DNA of 15,299 nt from an uncultured Oscillospiraceae bacterium (lineage in GTDB: Bacteria > Bacillota > Clostridia > Oscillospirales > Oscillospiraceae): the NCBI GenBank assembly GCA_910587395.1, contig CAJULJ010000061.1:1-15299 (forward strand), given 5' to 3'. The position numbers and the translations under genes were made by a program. Shown piece after piece: positions 1 to 6,390 of the stretch; position 1 is the stretch's first letter; each line of letters opens with the position of its first letter. The notes below the pieces were generated by a model that was not told the origin of the DNA, did not search any database, and saw only the letters and a program-made list of their open reading frames with translations.

Positions 1-161
1 GACGCGGCGGCATGAATCATGAGGGCGGCAACGAGCCGGTACAGCGCGGCCAGCAGAAGTCGGAAGGAACTTCCAGGGATGGCGCGGAGGCCGTTTCCGA
101 GGCGTCCGGCCAGATAAGTCAGGCTGTTGCCCAGGTTAATGGTTTCTTTGTTGTGGTTCAT
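1..161 (-). CDS. Left-edge partial reading frame, unknown function
   Basis: A reverse-strand frame opens with ATG (MNHNKETINLGNS...) at 161 and stays open to the window edge, giving about 53 codons. It is leucine- and alanine-rich with a hydrophobic stretch (LLLAALYRLVAALMI) that could be a membrane segment or an amphipathic helix. The ribosome binding site is weak (GAAAGCGTGG about 5 to 10 bases upstream). It lies head-to-head with the truncated SprT-like relic, whose missing 5' end falls just here, so a rearrangement junction is likely close by. I do not recognise the family. It could be the start of a real mobile-element gene or a chance open frame. Confidence 0.35.
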   Translation of the reverse strand, partial: MNHNKETINLGNSLTYLAGRLGNGLRAIPGSSFRLLLAALYRLVAALMIHAAA

Positions 162-186
162 TTTGTCCACGCTTTCTTTAGCTTGC

Positions 187-558
187 TTTCAGAACAAAAT
201 TCCTGATACCAGCCGGGGCGGGCGCTATCACAATAAAAATTTCCGCGATACGGCAGAGGCGAGGGACCTCAAAATCAGCTATGACCCCCGCATTGGATGG
301 AGCATCACCGAGCCGACAGAGGCCCTTATCGACTTCATCATCTCCCAGGGCTGGGGCGATATCAAAATGAACCGGGAGGGCGGTTGTATGGCCGTAGGAG
401 GGCCGGGGACGTGTACCGGGACGGCGGGAGGGCTCAAGCGCCCCAGCTCCACGCGCAAGGTTTGGTGCCCGTGTTGCAAGCAGAGTGTTCGCGCGACCCG
501 CCATGTCAGTATCATTTGCGGGATTTGCCATATCCCCATGGTGGAGGAAGGGGCATAA
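187..558 (+). pseudogene. SprT-like zinc-ribbon protein, 5'-truncated remnant
   Basis: One continuous frame reads NKIPDTSRGGRYHNKNF near its beginning, then a YDPRIGWSITEP segment, and ends with a zinc ribbon containing CPCC and CGIC and a TAA stop at 556-558. The DTSRGG-YHN-F segment followed by a C-terminal CxxC/CxxC ribbon is the pattern of SprT-like metallopeptidase-fold proteins carried by Firmicutes phages and conjugative elements. The N-terminal half that should carry the HExxH zinc site is absent. Just upstream, in another frame, the DNA reads VVHFVHAF (about 154-177), which could be a damaged VHExVHAF with one residue lost and a frameshift after it. It is therefore called a remnant. 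The family call rests on recognised motifs only. Confidence 0.5.
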
Positions 559-610
559 AAAAGACGTGCGCGTGTCGGGAGCTTGAAAGCTCTTGACGCG
601 TGCACGACTT
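557..610 (-). terminator. Hairpin terminator of the rep relic
   Basis: Two 24-nt arms (561-584 and 587-610) form an imperfect inverted repeat with 19 Watson-Crick pairs, four G-U wobbles in the reverse-strand or forward-strand RNA, and one mismatch. The tip is GAGCTT/AAGCTC. On the reverse strand the stem is followed directly by a T6 run (the A run at 557-562), the layout of an intrinsic terminator. The stem begins at the stop codon of the rep-like relic (TAA at 609-611). It also lies directly after the SprT-like stop, so it sits between convergent genes. Confidence 0.7.
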
Positions 611-1784
611 ATGTATGCTCTTTCCGCGCCTCAAACGCCGCCTGCCCTTCCGGGCTGGCATAGAAGCGCGGAATGCCGGAAGTGAAACCCGGGCCATTGC
701 ATCTATTTCAAAGTCGGGGATAACTATTTGTTTATCATCTGCCCTCTTTGGGTCTGCCGGGGTCACCGTTTTCACCTCCTTTTTGCGGTTTTTTTCGGAG
801 CGGCCCTGCGGAGCCGTTATTGTATTGGGAGCCGGCGGTGACCGCTTTGCGGCGGATTTTATATTTTCGCCTCTGTTCCCTTGCTCTCCTCCTCCAACAT
901 AAGCGGGGATGTTAACGCGACTCCTTCCGCTTCCCTTACCCACGCCGGAAACCTTGCTCCTTGCGGCGGCTGGTCCTGGTCCACGGTGCCACGCTCTACT
1001 TTACCGTTCGCATATCCTTTTACCTGGCTTACAATCTGCCCATAATCCTCCCGGCGAATTTCTACCTTTTTTACATAGTCCGACATCAGCATTTTTATTG
1101 TCTCCCGCGCCCCAAAACAGCGCGTTCATTATAAAGCGCTCTGTTTCGGTCGCCTTATAACCTGAAAAACACATCTGCAAATCATCCAGATAGTAAACAG
1201 TTGGAAAATTTGCCTGATCATAGGCTGTTGACGGGTCGAGTGTCATTTCTAACCGAGTTAATGGGTAATTTAGCTCCGCTTCCACCGCCTTATTATATAG
1301 TTTAACCCTGCCCACTCTTGAGGACGTTGCCCCCAGATATTGGGTCCACTCCTGACCGTGGCGGCGTTCTATATAGGCCCGCGAATCTTTCACCCCAAAG
1401 GCGTCCTGCCGCAACACAGGAATATCCACAGTCAAATCATACCGCCGGATTTTGCGGTGCATGGGACGCGTACTCCCCACACAATGCCCCAGCACAATTG
1501 GAGCACAGGTGTGCAATCTTATTTGGGTTGAAGTCCAACCGGACGCGCCCCCACTCGGGTTTACGCCCATGCAATACCACATCCGTCCAAAAACTGCTGC
1601 CGCCCTGGAATCGTATCGTGAATTGCTCCCGGAAGCTACCAAACCGAAAGCTATCCCAGTGAGTTGCTTTCACCGCATGGGTAATGGAAAGTGTTTCCAG
1701 CAGGCGCATAAGACGTTCCCTGTCCGGCGGTCTGGATATGTATAAGTCCATCACAATATTATCCACGGATAAAGTTAGATTGCT
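609..1784 (-). pseudogene. Replication initiator-like protein (plasmid/ICE type), multiply frameshifted
   Basis: Reverse-strand coding signal runs from about 1784 to the TAA at 609-611 (about 390 codons) but jumps frame at least four times. The first segment reads NLTLSVDNIVMDLYISRP through RVRLDFNPNKIA (about 1784-1480). The second reads RYDLTVDIPV, TQYLGATSS, GRVKLYNKAVE and TRLEMTLDP (about 1455-1110). The third reads SDYVKKVEIRREDYGQIV (about 1092-870). The fourth reads PDFEIDAMARVSLPAFR, and the last FYASPEGQAAFEARKEHT. The YLG-x-x-S, RVKLYNK and TRLE blocks resemble rolling-circle-type replication initiators of Firmicutes plasmids and conjugative elements. A one-base insertion in the GGCGCGGGAG run near 1115 would rejoin two segments, which shows that these are indels in one ancestral gene. 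No functional protein is expected. The family assignment is from memory of the motifs. Confidence 0.6.
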
Positions 1785-2560
1785 AGGGAGTGTTTACATA
1801 AGGGCATCGACAATGAGAACAAGGTACACAAAAGACAAAAAGATAATATCAAGTTTATCATCGCGGGTAAAAACACGGCGAAATCTTTTGAGGCGGCGAA
1901 AGAGCCGCTCAACCTGATTGCGCTGTTTATACAACTGCTTATCATAGTTCCAAGGATTTTTGCGATTGCTTTTTGGTGGAACTACAGGTATATAGCCAAG
2001 TTCCTCCGCCAAAGCCCGCGTCTCGTCCCCTTCATAGGCCTGGTCCATTAGAAAATAAACCGGATGGTCAACCGGGCCAAGCTGCCGCAAAAGGGCTCGC
2101 CCTTCCGGAGCGTCGCCGCAATTTCCTGCGGACAACGCAAACATTACCCCATCCCGGTCAGATCCTGCAGCCATATGAAGCTTGGTATCCCATTCGCCCC
2201 GTGTCTTTCCAACGGATTGAGGGCCGCTTTTTTCAAAGCGCCTGTACCGTCCTTACTTTGATACAGGTGGAATCCAGACTCACAACATTCACTTGGATTT
2301 GGATGATCCCCATCTGCTGCAAACGCACAAACGCCTCTTGCAGCACACCCTTTTTTGCCCAGCGGTTCACTCGGACATAGATCACGTGCCAATTCCCGTA
2401 TTCTTTGGGCAAACCCCTCCATTTGCACCCGTTCTCTACGAGGTGCAGCACTGCATTCAAACTGATCTTCGCTGGTTTCCCTTGTTTTGGAAAGCAGTAA
2501 ATTCAGCTTAAAATCCTGCTCATATGCCCACAAACCAAGACTTTTTTGAGGCAATCAACC
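1783..2560 (-). mobile_element. IS5-type insertion sequence remnant (ends uncertain)
   Basis: This region holds the broken IS5-type transposase described separately. The left boundary is placed near GGGAGTGTTTACAT (about 1785-1799), because the transposase stop codon lies there and rep-like coding starts immediately beyond it. I searched by eye for the inverted copy of this end between 2,524 and 2,640 and found none. The right end is therefore lost or too diverged, and no target duplication could be defined. Confidence 0.5.
1794..2526 (-). pseudogene. IS5-family (IS427-like) DDE transposase, frameshifted
   Basis: The reverse strand encodes a recognisable DDE transposase of about 243 codons in pieces. 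It runs from YEQDFKLNLLL, through PKQGKPAKISL and LVENGCKWRGLPKEYGNW, to VSLDSTCIKV with the first Asp. After a frame change it reads SKDGTGALKK, and after another GPQSVGKTRGEWDTKLHMA. The last piece has FLMDQAYEGD with the second Asp, KSNRKNPWNYDKQLYKQRN, and VERLFRRLKRFRR with the Glu. The stop is at 1794-1796. The frame changes fall near 2,490, 2,255 and 2,225. Some IS5 elements use one programmed frameshift, but three shifts without an obvious slippery heptamer point to inactivation. The length fits the family. The transposase is read in the same direction and final frame as the adjacent rep relic. Confidence 0.75.
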
Positions 2561-2608
2561 ATTTTGCACAAAGATATAGCGGAAAATTTGTCGACAACAG
2601 AGAGATAA

Positions 2609-2657
2609 TTTGGGTTGAAAAATTGTATACAATATTATATACTATTTTTAACCCAAA
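2609..2657. repeat. AT-rich perfect-ended palindrome with TTGTATACAA core
   Basis: Arms of 21 and 20 nt (2609-2629 and 2638-2657) are reverse complements apart from one mismatch and one single-base bulge, and both outer ends are the exact 8-mers TTTGGGTT and AACCCAAA. The left arm and centre contain the 10-bp palindrome TTGTATACAA at 2623-2632, which looks like a GntR/FCD operator. The right arm includes the stop codon of gntR-1. No T run follows on either strand, so a classic terminator is not well supported. It could be an operator, a recombination site or the end of a lost element. Confidence 0.55.
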
Positions 2658-3367
2658 CTTGAGCCGTACCCCTGAGCGAATGCGGCGGCGCCGGGAACGG
2701 CTGGCGGCAGATTGGATGTGAGATTGGTGCTGGAGAGAATTCTGCGGAAATTCTTTTCGCTCTGATCCAAGTGAACCTTGATGCAGTGGACAGTTTGCTC
2801 CCGGTCGCTGGCCATCAAGGCCTGGTAGATTGCGCGGTGTTCTTCGTGGGCCTCCCTCATGCGCTCGGGGAGAATACAGTTCAGCCAGCGTGCCCGATAA
2901 ATCTGCGCACGCATTTGGTGGGAGATTTCGACCAGCCGGTGGTTGCCGGACATACTCATAATCAAGTCATGGAACTGGTCGTCATAGTAGTAATTGCCGG
3001 CCGGCTCTGTGGCTGCCTGAAGATGCTCAAAGCACTGGGTTAACTGCTCCCTTTGCTCCGGAGAGGGTCCACCGTTTTCCATAAGAATCTCAATGGAGGC
3101 GGTCTCCACGGCCCGGCGCACCTGACAAATTTCAATGATATCGTGCAATGTGATATTGGTCACCTGGGCGCCTTTGCCTGTAAACTCAACCAACCCCTCC
3201 GCCGCCAGGCGGAGAATCGCCTCTCGGATGGGGGACCGGCTCATATTCAAATCCTGCTCCAAGGCATGGTCGGAGACGGCGCCCCCCGGCGGTATTTCAA
3301 AATTTTGTATTTTTGTTTTGATATACTCGTACGCTTGTTGGACTTGCGGCCCCTTTTTTCTAGCCAT
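2648..3367 (-). CDS. GntR-family transcriptional regulator, FCD (FadR/VanR-like) type
   Basis: A 239-residue regulator with an N-terminal winged helix-turn-helix (about residues 10-72). It contains SDHALEQDLNMSRSPIREAILRL with the canonical SRSPIREA recognition helix, followed by a helical FCD effector domain. The FCD metal-site residues are all present: D129 (or D130), H133 in DDQFHDLI, H177 in EEHRAIY and H199. Such proteins usually repress catabolic operons until a small carboxylate or sugar-acid ligand binds. The start is ATG 3365-3367 with an AGGAGGG site 6 bases upstream. The gene diverges from the dehydrogenase operon and shares a 147-bp spacer with it, so it probably controls that operon and itself. 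The roughly 25-residue tail after the FCD domain (NLPPAVPGAAAFAQGYGSSLG) is unusual, and its last codons run into the palindrome at 2609-2657. Confidence 0.9.
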   Translation of the reverse strand: MARKKGPQVQQAYEYIKTKIQNFEIPPGGAVSDHALEQDLNMSRSPIREAILRLAAEGLVEFTGKGAQVTNITLHDIIEICQVRRAVETASIEILMENGGPSPEQREQLTQCFEHLQAATEPAGNYYYDDQFHDLIMSMSGNHRLVEISHQMRAQIYRARWLNCILPERMREAHEEHRAIYQALMASDREQTVHCIKVHLDQSEKNFRRILSSTNLTSNLPPAVPGAAAFAQGYGSSLG

Positions 3368-3387
3368 GATGCCCTCCTAAACTGTCT

Positions 3388-3398
3388 ATTGTGTCAAT
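3388..3398. promoter_or_regulatory. Possible GntR operator ATTGTGTCAAT
   Basis: ATTG-TGT-CAAT is an 11-bp dyad in the spacer between gntR-1 and the SDR gene, about 20 bases downstream of the predicted gntR-1 transcription start. Read on the reverse strand it contains ATTGACACA, a 9-mer that recurs in the upstream region of gntR-2 (6305-6313). The function is inferred only from position and symmetry. Confidence 0.3.
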
Positions 3399-3421
3399 CC
3401 TGCATAGATAATATTTCTTAA

Positions 3422-3451
3422 ACTATAGGGCTTTTCTCTATCAATTGTCAA
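3422..3451 (-). promoter_or_regulatory. Predicted sigma-70 promoter of gntR-1
   Basis: On the reverse strand TTGACA (3446-3451) is a perfect -35 and TATAGT (3422-3427) is a 5/6 match to the -10 box, with 18-bp spacing. The start site would be near 3415, about 48 bases before the ATG. A TCAATTG palindromic core (CAATTG, 3442-3447) overlaps the -35, so a repressor bound there would block transcription. No equally good promoter could be seen for the divergent SDR operon. Confidence 0.55.
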
Positions 3452-3514
3452 GTGCCAATTTTCATATGCCGCGCGGCGGCTCCCGCGTACCGATTATGAT
3501 TGGAGGTAGATTTT

Positions 3515-4288
3515 GTGATTGATTTTAAGAGCGTCTTCTCTCTGGACGGTAAAACGGCTCTGGTGGTGGGGGGGGGCGGCTTGGGCCGGGCCATCGCCTC
3601 CGCGCTCATGCAGAACGGCGCAGATCTGATTATGGCGGACATAAACCCCTCGGCCATGGATGATGCGAAGGCGGAGACTGAGGCCGCTGGAAAAAGGTTC
3701 CTTGCCCTGGGGGTGGACCTGCTGGATGAGGCGAGCGTCAACCGGATGGCGGCTGAGGCAAAAAGTGAGTTTGGGCGCATTGATATCCTGGTCAACGCCG
3801 CCGGCATCAACATCCTCAAGAGGGCGGAGGAATACGACGGCGCCTCCTGGGACAAGGTTCTGGGAATCAACTTGCGGGGTCTTCATTTGACCACCAGAGC
3901 CGTAGGCCGGGTGATGATCGAGCAGAAATACGGCCGTATTCTGTCAATTTCCTCTGTCAAGGCATTCATCGGCACAGATCAGGACTATACCGCCTACTGT
4001 GCCAGCAAAGGCGCTGTCAATGCCTATACGCGCCAGATCGCCTGTGAGTGGGGCAGATACGGGATTACCTGCAACGCCATCGCCCCCACGTTCACCCGCA
4101 CGCCCATCAACGCCTTCCAGCTGGATGACCAGGATTTCTACCGCACGCTGGTGGACCGGATCCCCCTGCACCGGATCTGTACGGCGAAGGACCTGGGCTG
4201 TACCGCCGTATTCCTGTGCAGCGATGCGGCGGAATTCATCACCGGACAGATTCTGTGCGTGGACGGCGGCATCACGGCAAAACAGTGA
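3515..4288 (+). CDS. Short-chain dehydrogenase/reductase (gluconate 5-dehydrogenase-like)
   Basis: A classical SDR of 257 residues that should interconvert a secondary alcohol and a ketone with a nicotinamide cofactor. It shows a Rossmann motif GGGGLG (19-24), Asp42 at the end of the second strand (which usually favours NAD over NADP), NAAG (94-97), Asn119, Ser146/147 and the catalytic YxxxK pair Tyr161/Lys165. The sequence type is closest to sugar-acid and polyol dehydrogenases often labelled gluconate 5-dehydrogenase, but the substrate is not determined. I chose GTG 3515 because GGAGGT at 3502-3507 sits 7 bases before it; an upstream TTG at 3500 would place the ribosome site inside the gene. 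It is first in an operon with the TIM-barrel enzyme 11 bases downstream and the zinc dehydrogenase after that. The glycine motif is GGGGxG rather than the usual TGxxxGxG. Confidence 0.9.
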   Translation: MIDFKSVFSLDGKTALVVGGGGLGRAIASALMQNGADLIMADINPSAMDDAKAETEAAGKRFLALGVDLLDEASVNRMAAEAKSEFGRIDILVNAAGINILKRAEEYDGASWDKVLGINLRGLHLTTRAVGRVMIEQKYGRILSISSVKAFIGTDQDYTAYCASKGAVNAYTRQIACEWGRYGITCNAIAPTFTRTPINAFQLDDQDFYRTLVDRIPLHRICTAKDLGCTAVFLCSDAAEFITGQILCVDGGITAKQ

Positions 4289-4299
4289 GGGGTGGGAAT

Positions 4300-5094
4300 A
4301 TGAAAGTTGGCTGTTGTATTGGTATCGGCTGCTATGAGCAGGTCCTCCACGCGGGATACCGTTCGATTACGCTCCCCGGGGTGGAGCTGTCCGCCATGGA
4401 TGAAGCCGTTTTTGAAAAAAACCTTAAAAAGGTAACGTCCGGTCCGCTGGATGTTTACAGCATCAACAGCTTTTGCCCGCCCTCTCTGCGCCTGACCGGC
4501 GCGGATTTCAACAGGCAGGCGCTGGAGGACTACGCCGACCGGCTGTTCAGCCGTGCGGCCAGGCTGGGTGTGCGGTACGTGGGAGTGGGAAGCCCGGCTT
4601 CCAGGAGCACCCGCCCCGGCGAGGACCCCGCGGCGGCTCTGGAGGAATTGAAAAACTCACTGGCTATTCTCTGCCGCCTGGGGGAGTCCTGCGGTCTGAC
4701 CATCCTGTTGGAGTCTGTCTGTACGCTGGAATGCAACCTGATCACTTACACCCAGGAGGCGGCGCGGCTGGTCCGGACGCTGAATCTGCCTAACCTTGGC
4801 CTGGTCTATGATATCTATCACGCCCACATGATGGGAGAAGATCCCCGCTATATTTTGGAGGCGGGCGATTTGATCCACGCGGTTCATATTGCACAGAACG
4901 AGGGCGGAAAGCGGTGTTATCTGCGGGAAGAGAATATGACGGAGTACCTCCCCTATGTGGAGGCGCTTTATAAGGCGGGGTATGACGGAGAGCTTAATCT
5001 GGAGGCCTTTTTCGGCGACATAGCCCAGGAGCTGCCCCGCAGCAAGGCGATTCTGGACCGTGCGCTCACGACAGCGCGGCAGCATGCAGTTTAA
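4300..5094 (+). CDS. Xylose isomerase-like TIM-barrel sugar isomerase/epimerase
   Basis: A 264-residue protein of the AP_endonuc_2/xylose isomerase-like fold, the family of hydroxypyruvate isomerase, ketose 3-epimerases, inosose enzymes and some C-glycoside lyases. The four-residue metal site is in place: Glu138 (LLESV), Asp171 (VYDIYHA), His196 (AVHIAQ) and Glu235 (NLEAFF). This spacing matches ketose 3-epimerase-type divalent-metal centres, so isomerisation, epimerisation or elimination on a keto-sugar is likely. The ATG at 4300 follows GAGGGGTGGG and begins a beta strand (MKVGCCIG). A longer in-frame extension upstream would overlap the SDR and is not supported. It lies between two dehydrogenases, which fits an oxidise-isomerise-reduce sequence. 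The exact reaction is unknown. Confidence 0.85.
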   Translation: MKVGCCIGIGCYEQVLHAGYRSITLPGVELSAMDEAVFEKNLKKVTSGPLDVYSINSFCPPSLRLTGADFNRQALEDYADRLFSRAARLGVRYVGVGSPASRSTRPGEDPAAALEELKNSLAILCRLGESCGLTILLESVCTLECNLITYTQEAARLVRTLNLPNLGLVYDIYHAHMMGEDPRYILEAGDLIHAVHIAQNEGGKRCYLREENMTEYLPYVEALYKAGYDGELNLEAFFGDIAQELPRSKAILDRALTTARQHAV

Positions 5095-5114
5095 ATGGAA
5101 GGGAAGAATATGCG

Positions 5115-6137
5115 ATGAAAGCCGTTTTTGTTGACCAGCCCCTGAGCCTGCGCATTGCTGATGTGGAGAGGCCCGGCGTGGGAGAAAAAGATGTGCTCAT
5201 CAAGATCATCAGCGCCGGTATCTGCGGATCTGATATCGGCATCTACTACGGTACGAATTCTCTGGCCTCCTATCCCCGGCTGATCGGCCACGAGTACGGC
5301 GGTGAGGTGGTGGAAGTGGGCCGTGGGGTGAAGACCCTCAAGGTGGGCGACCTGGTGGCGGTGGATCCTGTGCGCTCCTGCGGCCGCTGCTACGCCTGCC
5401 GGCACGGCCGGCACAACGTATGCTCGACGCTGGAGGTCACAGGTGTTCATCGGAACGGCGGTTTCGCGGAATACGTGACAGCGGAGGAGCAGTATTGCTA
5501 CCGTGCGGACATTCCTGGCTTTCCAAAGGAGTGCCTGTGCCTGGTAGAGCCATATTCCATCGGTGTCCAGGTCAACCACCGCGGCCGGGTCGCCGCTGGT
5601 GACAACGTTCTCATTATGGGCAGCGGCCCCATTGGCCTGTGCATCATGCAGGCGGCAAAGTACCGTGGGGCCGTCGTTACCATGACGGATTTGATGGACA
5701 GCCGTCTGGAGCGGGCCAGGGAACTGGGCGCGGACCATACGCTGAACGCCGGTGCCGCTGATTATCAGCTGCAAGCGTTGGCCTTGACGGAAGAGGGGCA
5801 GGGCTTCACGGTGGTGATTGACACTGTGTGCAGCGTCCAGTCTTTTCCCCAGGCGCTGGACCTGGCCTGCCCGGCCGGCCGTGTGGTGACGCTGGGCCTG
5901 ATCAATAAGCCCTCCGAGGTGGCGCAGGTGGCTATCACAAAGAAGGAGCTGGATGTGGTGGGGTCCCGCCTGAGCAATTCCCGTTTCTCCGAGGTCATTG
6001 AGTGCTTTAAAAACGGTGCGTTTACCCCTCAAAAGCTGTGCACACATAAGATCTCTTACCTGGACACAGAGAAAGCGTTCCACGAGATCAAAGAGCACCC
6101 GGAAAACGTTTGCAAAATTATCATTCAATTCGATTAA
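5115..6137 (+). CDS. Zinc-dependent medium-chain dehydrogenase, RspB/L-gulonate dehydrogenase-like
   Basis: A 340-residue MDR-superfamily alcohol dehydrogenase. The catalytic zinc ligands are Cys37 (GICGSD), His59/Glu60 (GHEYGG) and Glu145 (VEPYS). The structural zinc loop has Cys89, Cys92, Cys95 and Cys103. The Rossmann motif GSGPIG is at 169-174, with Asp192 ending the next strand, suggesting NAD. The sequence strongly resembles E. coli RspB and related sugar-acid dehydrogenases (AGICGSD, IGHE, VDPV-SCG-CYAC, LGVH-like GVHRNGGF, KEL-SRL). It probably oxidises a hydroxyl of a sugar acid or polyol. ATG 5115 follows GAAGGGAAG; a nearer ATG at 5109 is out of frame. The gap from the upstream gene is 20 bases. 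It ends the first operon, but no terminator is visible in the following 170 bases. Confidence 0.9.
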   Translation: MKAVFVDQPLSLRIADVERPGVGEKDVLIKIISAGICGSDIGIYYGTNSLASYPRLIGHEYGGEVVEVGRGVKTLKVGDLVAVDPVRSCGRCYACRHGRHNVCSTLEVTGVHRNGGFAEYVTAEEQYCYRADIPGFPKECLCLVEPYSIGVQVNHRGRVAAGDNVLIMGSGPIGLCIMQAAKYRGAVVTMTDLMDSRLERARELGADHTLNAGAADYQLQALALTEEGQGFTVVIDTVCSVQSFPQALDLACPAGRVVTLGLINKPSEVAQVAITKKELDVVGSRLSNSRFSEVIECFKNGAFTPQKLCTHKISYLDTEKAFHEIKEHPENVCKIIIQFD

Positions 6138-6305
6138 AAATTTTCCAACCCGCAGCGCCTTCATCTCCCGCGGCCTTTCCGCCGCCGCAGAGACCCATCT
6201 CCCGGTCAGCAGAGCCGAACAAATCGAAAGCACGCCAGAATTCGTCATATTTGATAAAAAGGTTGTCGAATTTTTAAATAAATCGGACAAAATGCTTGTT
6301 GGATA

Positions 6306-6334
6306 TTGACACAGGGAGAAAGTGAATGTAAACT
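6306..6334 (+). promoter_or_regulatory. Predicted sigma-70 promoter of the gntR-2/liv operon
   Basis: A consensus -35 TTGACA (6306-6311) and a -10-like TAAACT (6329-6334, 4/6) lie exactly 17 bases apart, and the start site would be near 6341, about 50 bases before gntR-2. The rest of the 253-base gap after the zinc dehydrogenase (6138-6305) shows no gene that I can support and no clear terminator. Confidence 0.55.
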
Positions 6335-6363
6335 ATCAATAAAAGTGAATTCAAAAATTGATA
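6334..6363. promoter_or_regulatory. Operator-like dyad over the transcription start
   Basis: Perfect 7-bp arms TATCAAT (6334-6340) and ATTGATA (6357-6363) flank a 16-base centre that includes the 8-bp palindrome TGAATTCA (6346-6353). The dyad begins at the last base of the -10 box and covers the predicted start site, a typical place for a repressor. A direct repeat AAAGTGAAT (6319-6327 and 6342-6350) overlaps it. CTATCAAT also occurs in the gntR-1/SDR spacer (about 3437-3444). GntR-2 autoregulation is an inference. Confidence 0.45.
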
Positions 6364-6390
6364 AAATTTGCATTCAAAAAGGAGGACAAG

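Noticed and set aside
2233..2265. Programmed ribosomal frameshift in the transposase
   Set aside because: No slippery heptamer such as A6G is present at the frame change, and further frame changes near 2,225 and 2,490 require ordinary indels.
1518..2619. Repeated ATTTGGGTTGAA at about 1518-1529 and 2608-2619, with a related 11-mer on the reverse strand near 15228-15238
   Set aside because: Matches of 11-12 bases are expected by chance in a window of this length on both strands; the first copy lies in rep coding sequence.
3500..3514. Upstream TTG start for the SDR
   Set aside because: It would place the GGAGGT ribosome site inside the coding region; GTG 3515 has ideal spacing.
5091..6290. 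A 399-codon open frame antisense to the zinc dehydrogenase
   Set aside because: It has the same antisense codon register and cause. The forward frame has full zinc and NAD motifs, the reverse one none.
6138..6305. Terminator or small gene after the zinc dehydrogenase
   Set aside because: GC-rich inverted segments around 6,165-6,190 are short and lack a T run; no frame here shows a ribosome site plus a recognisable product.
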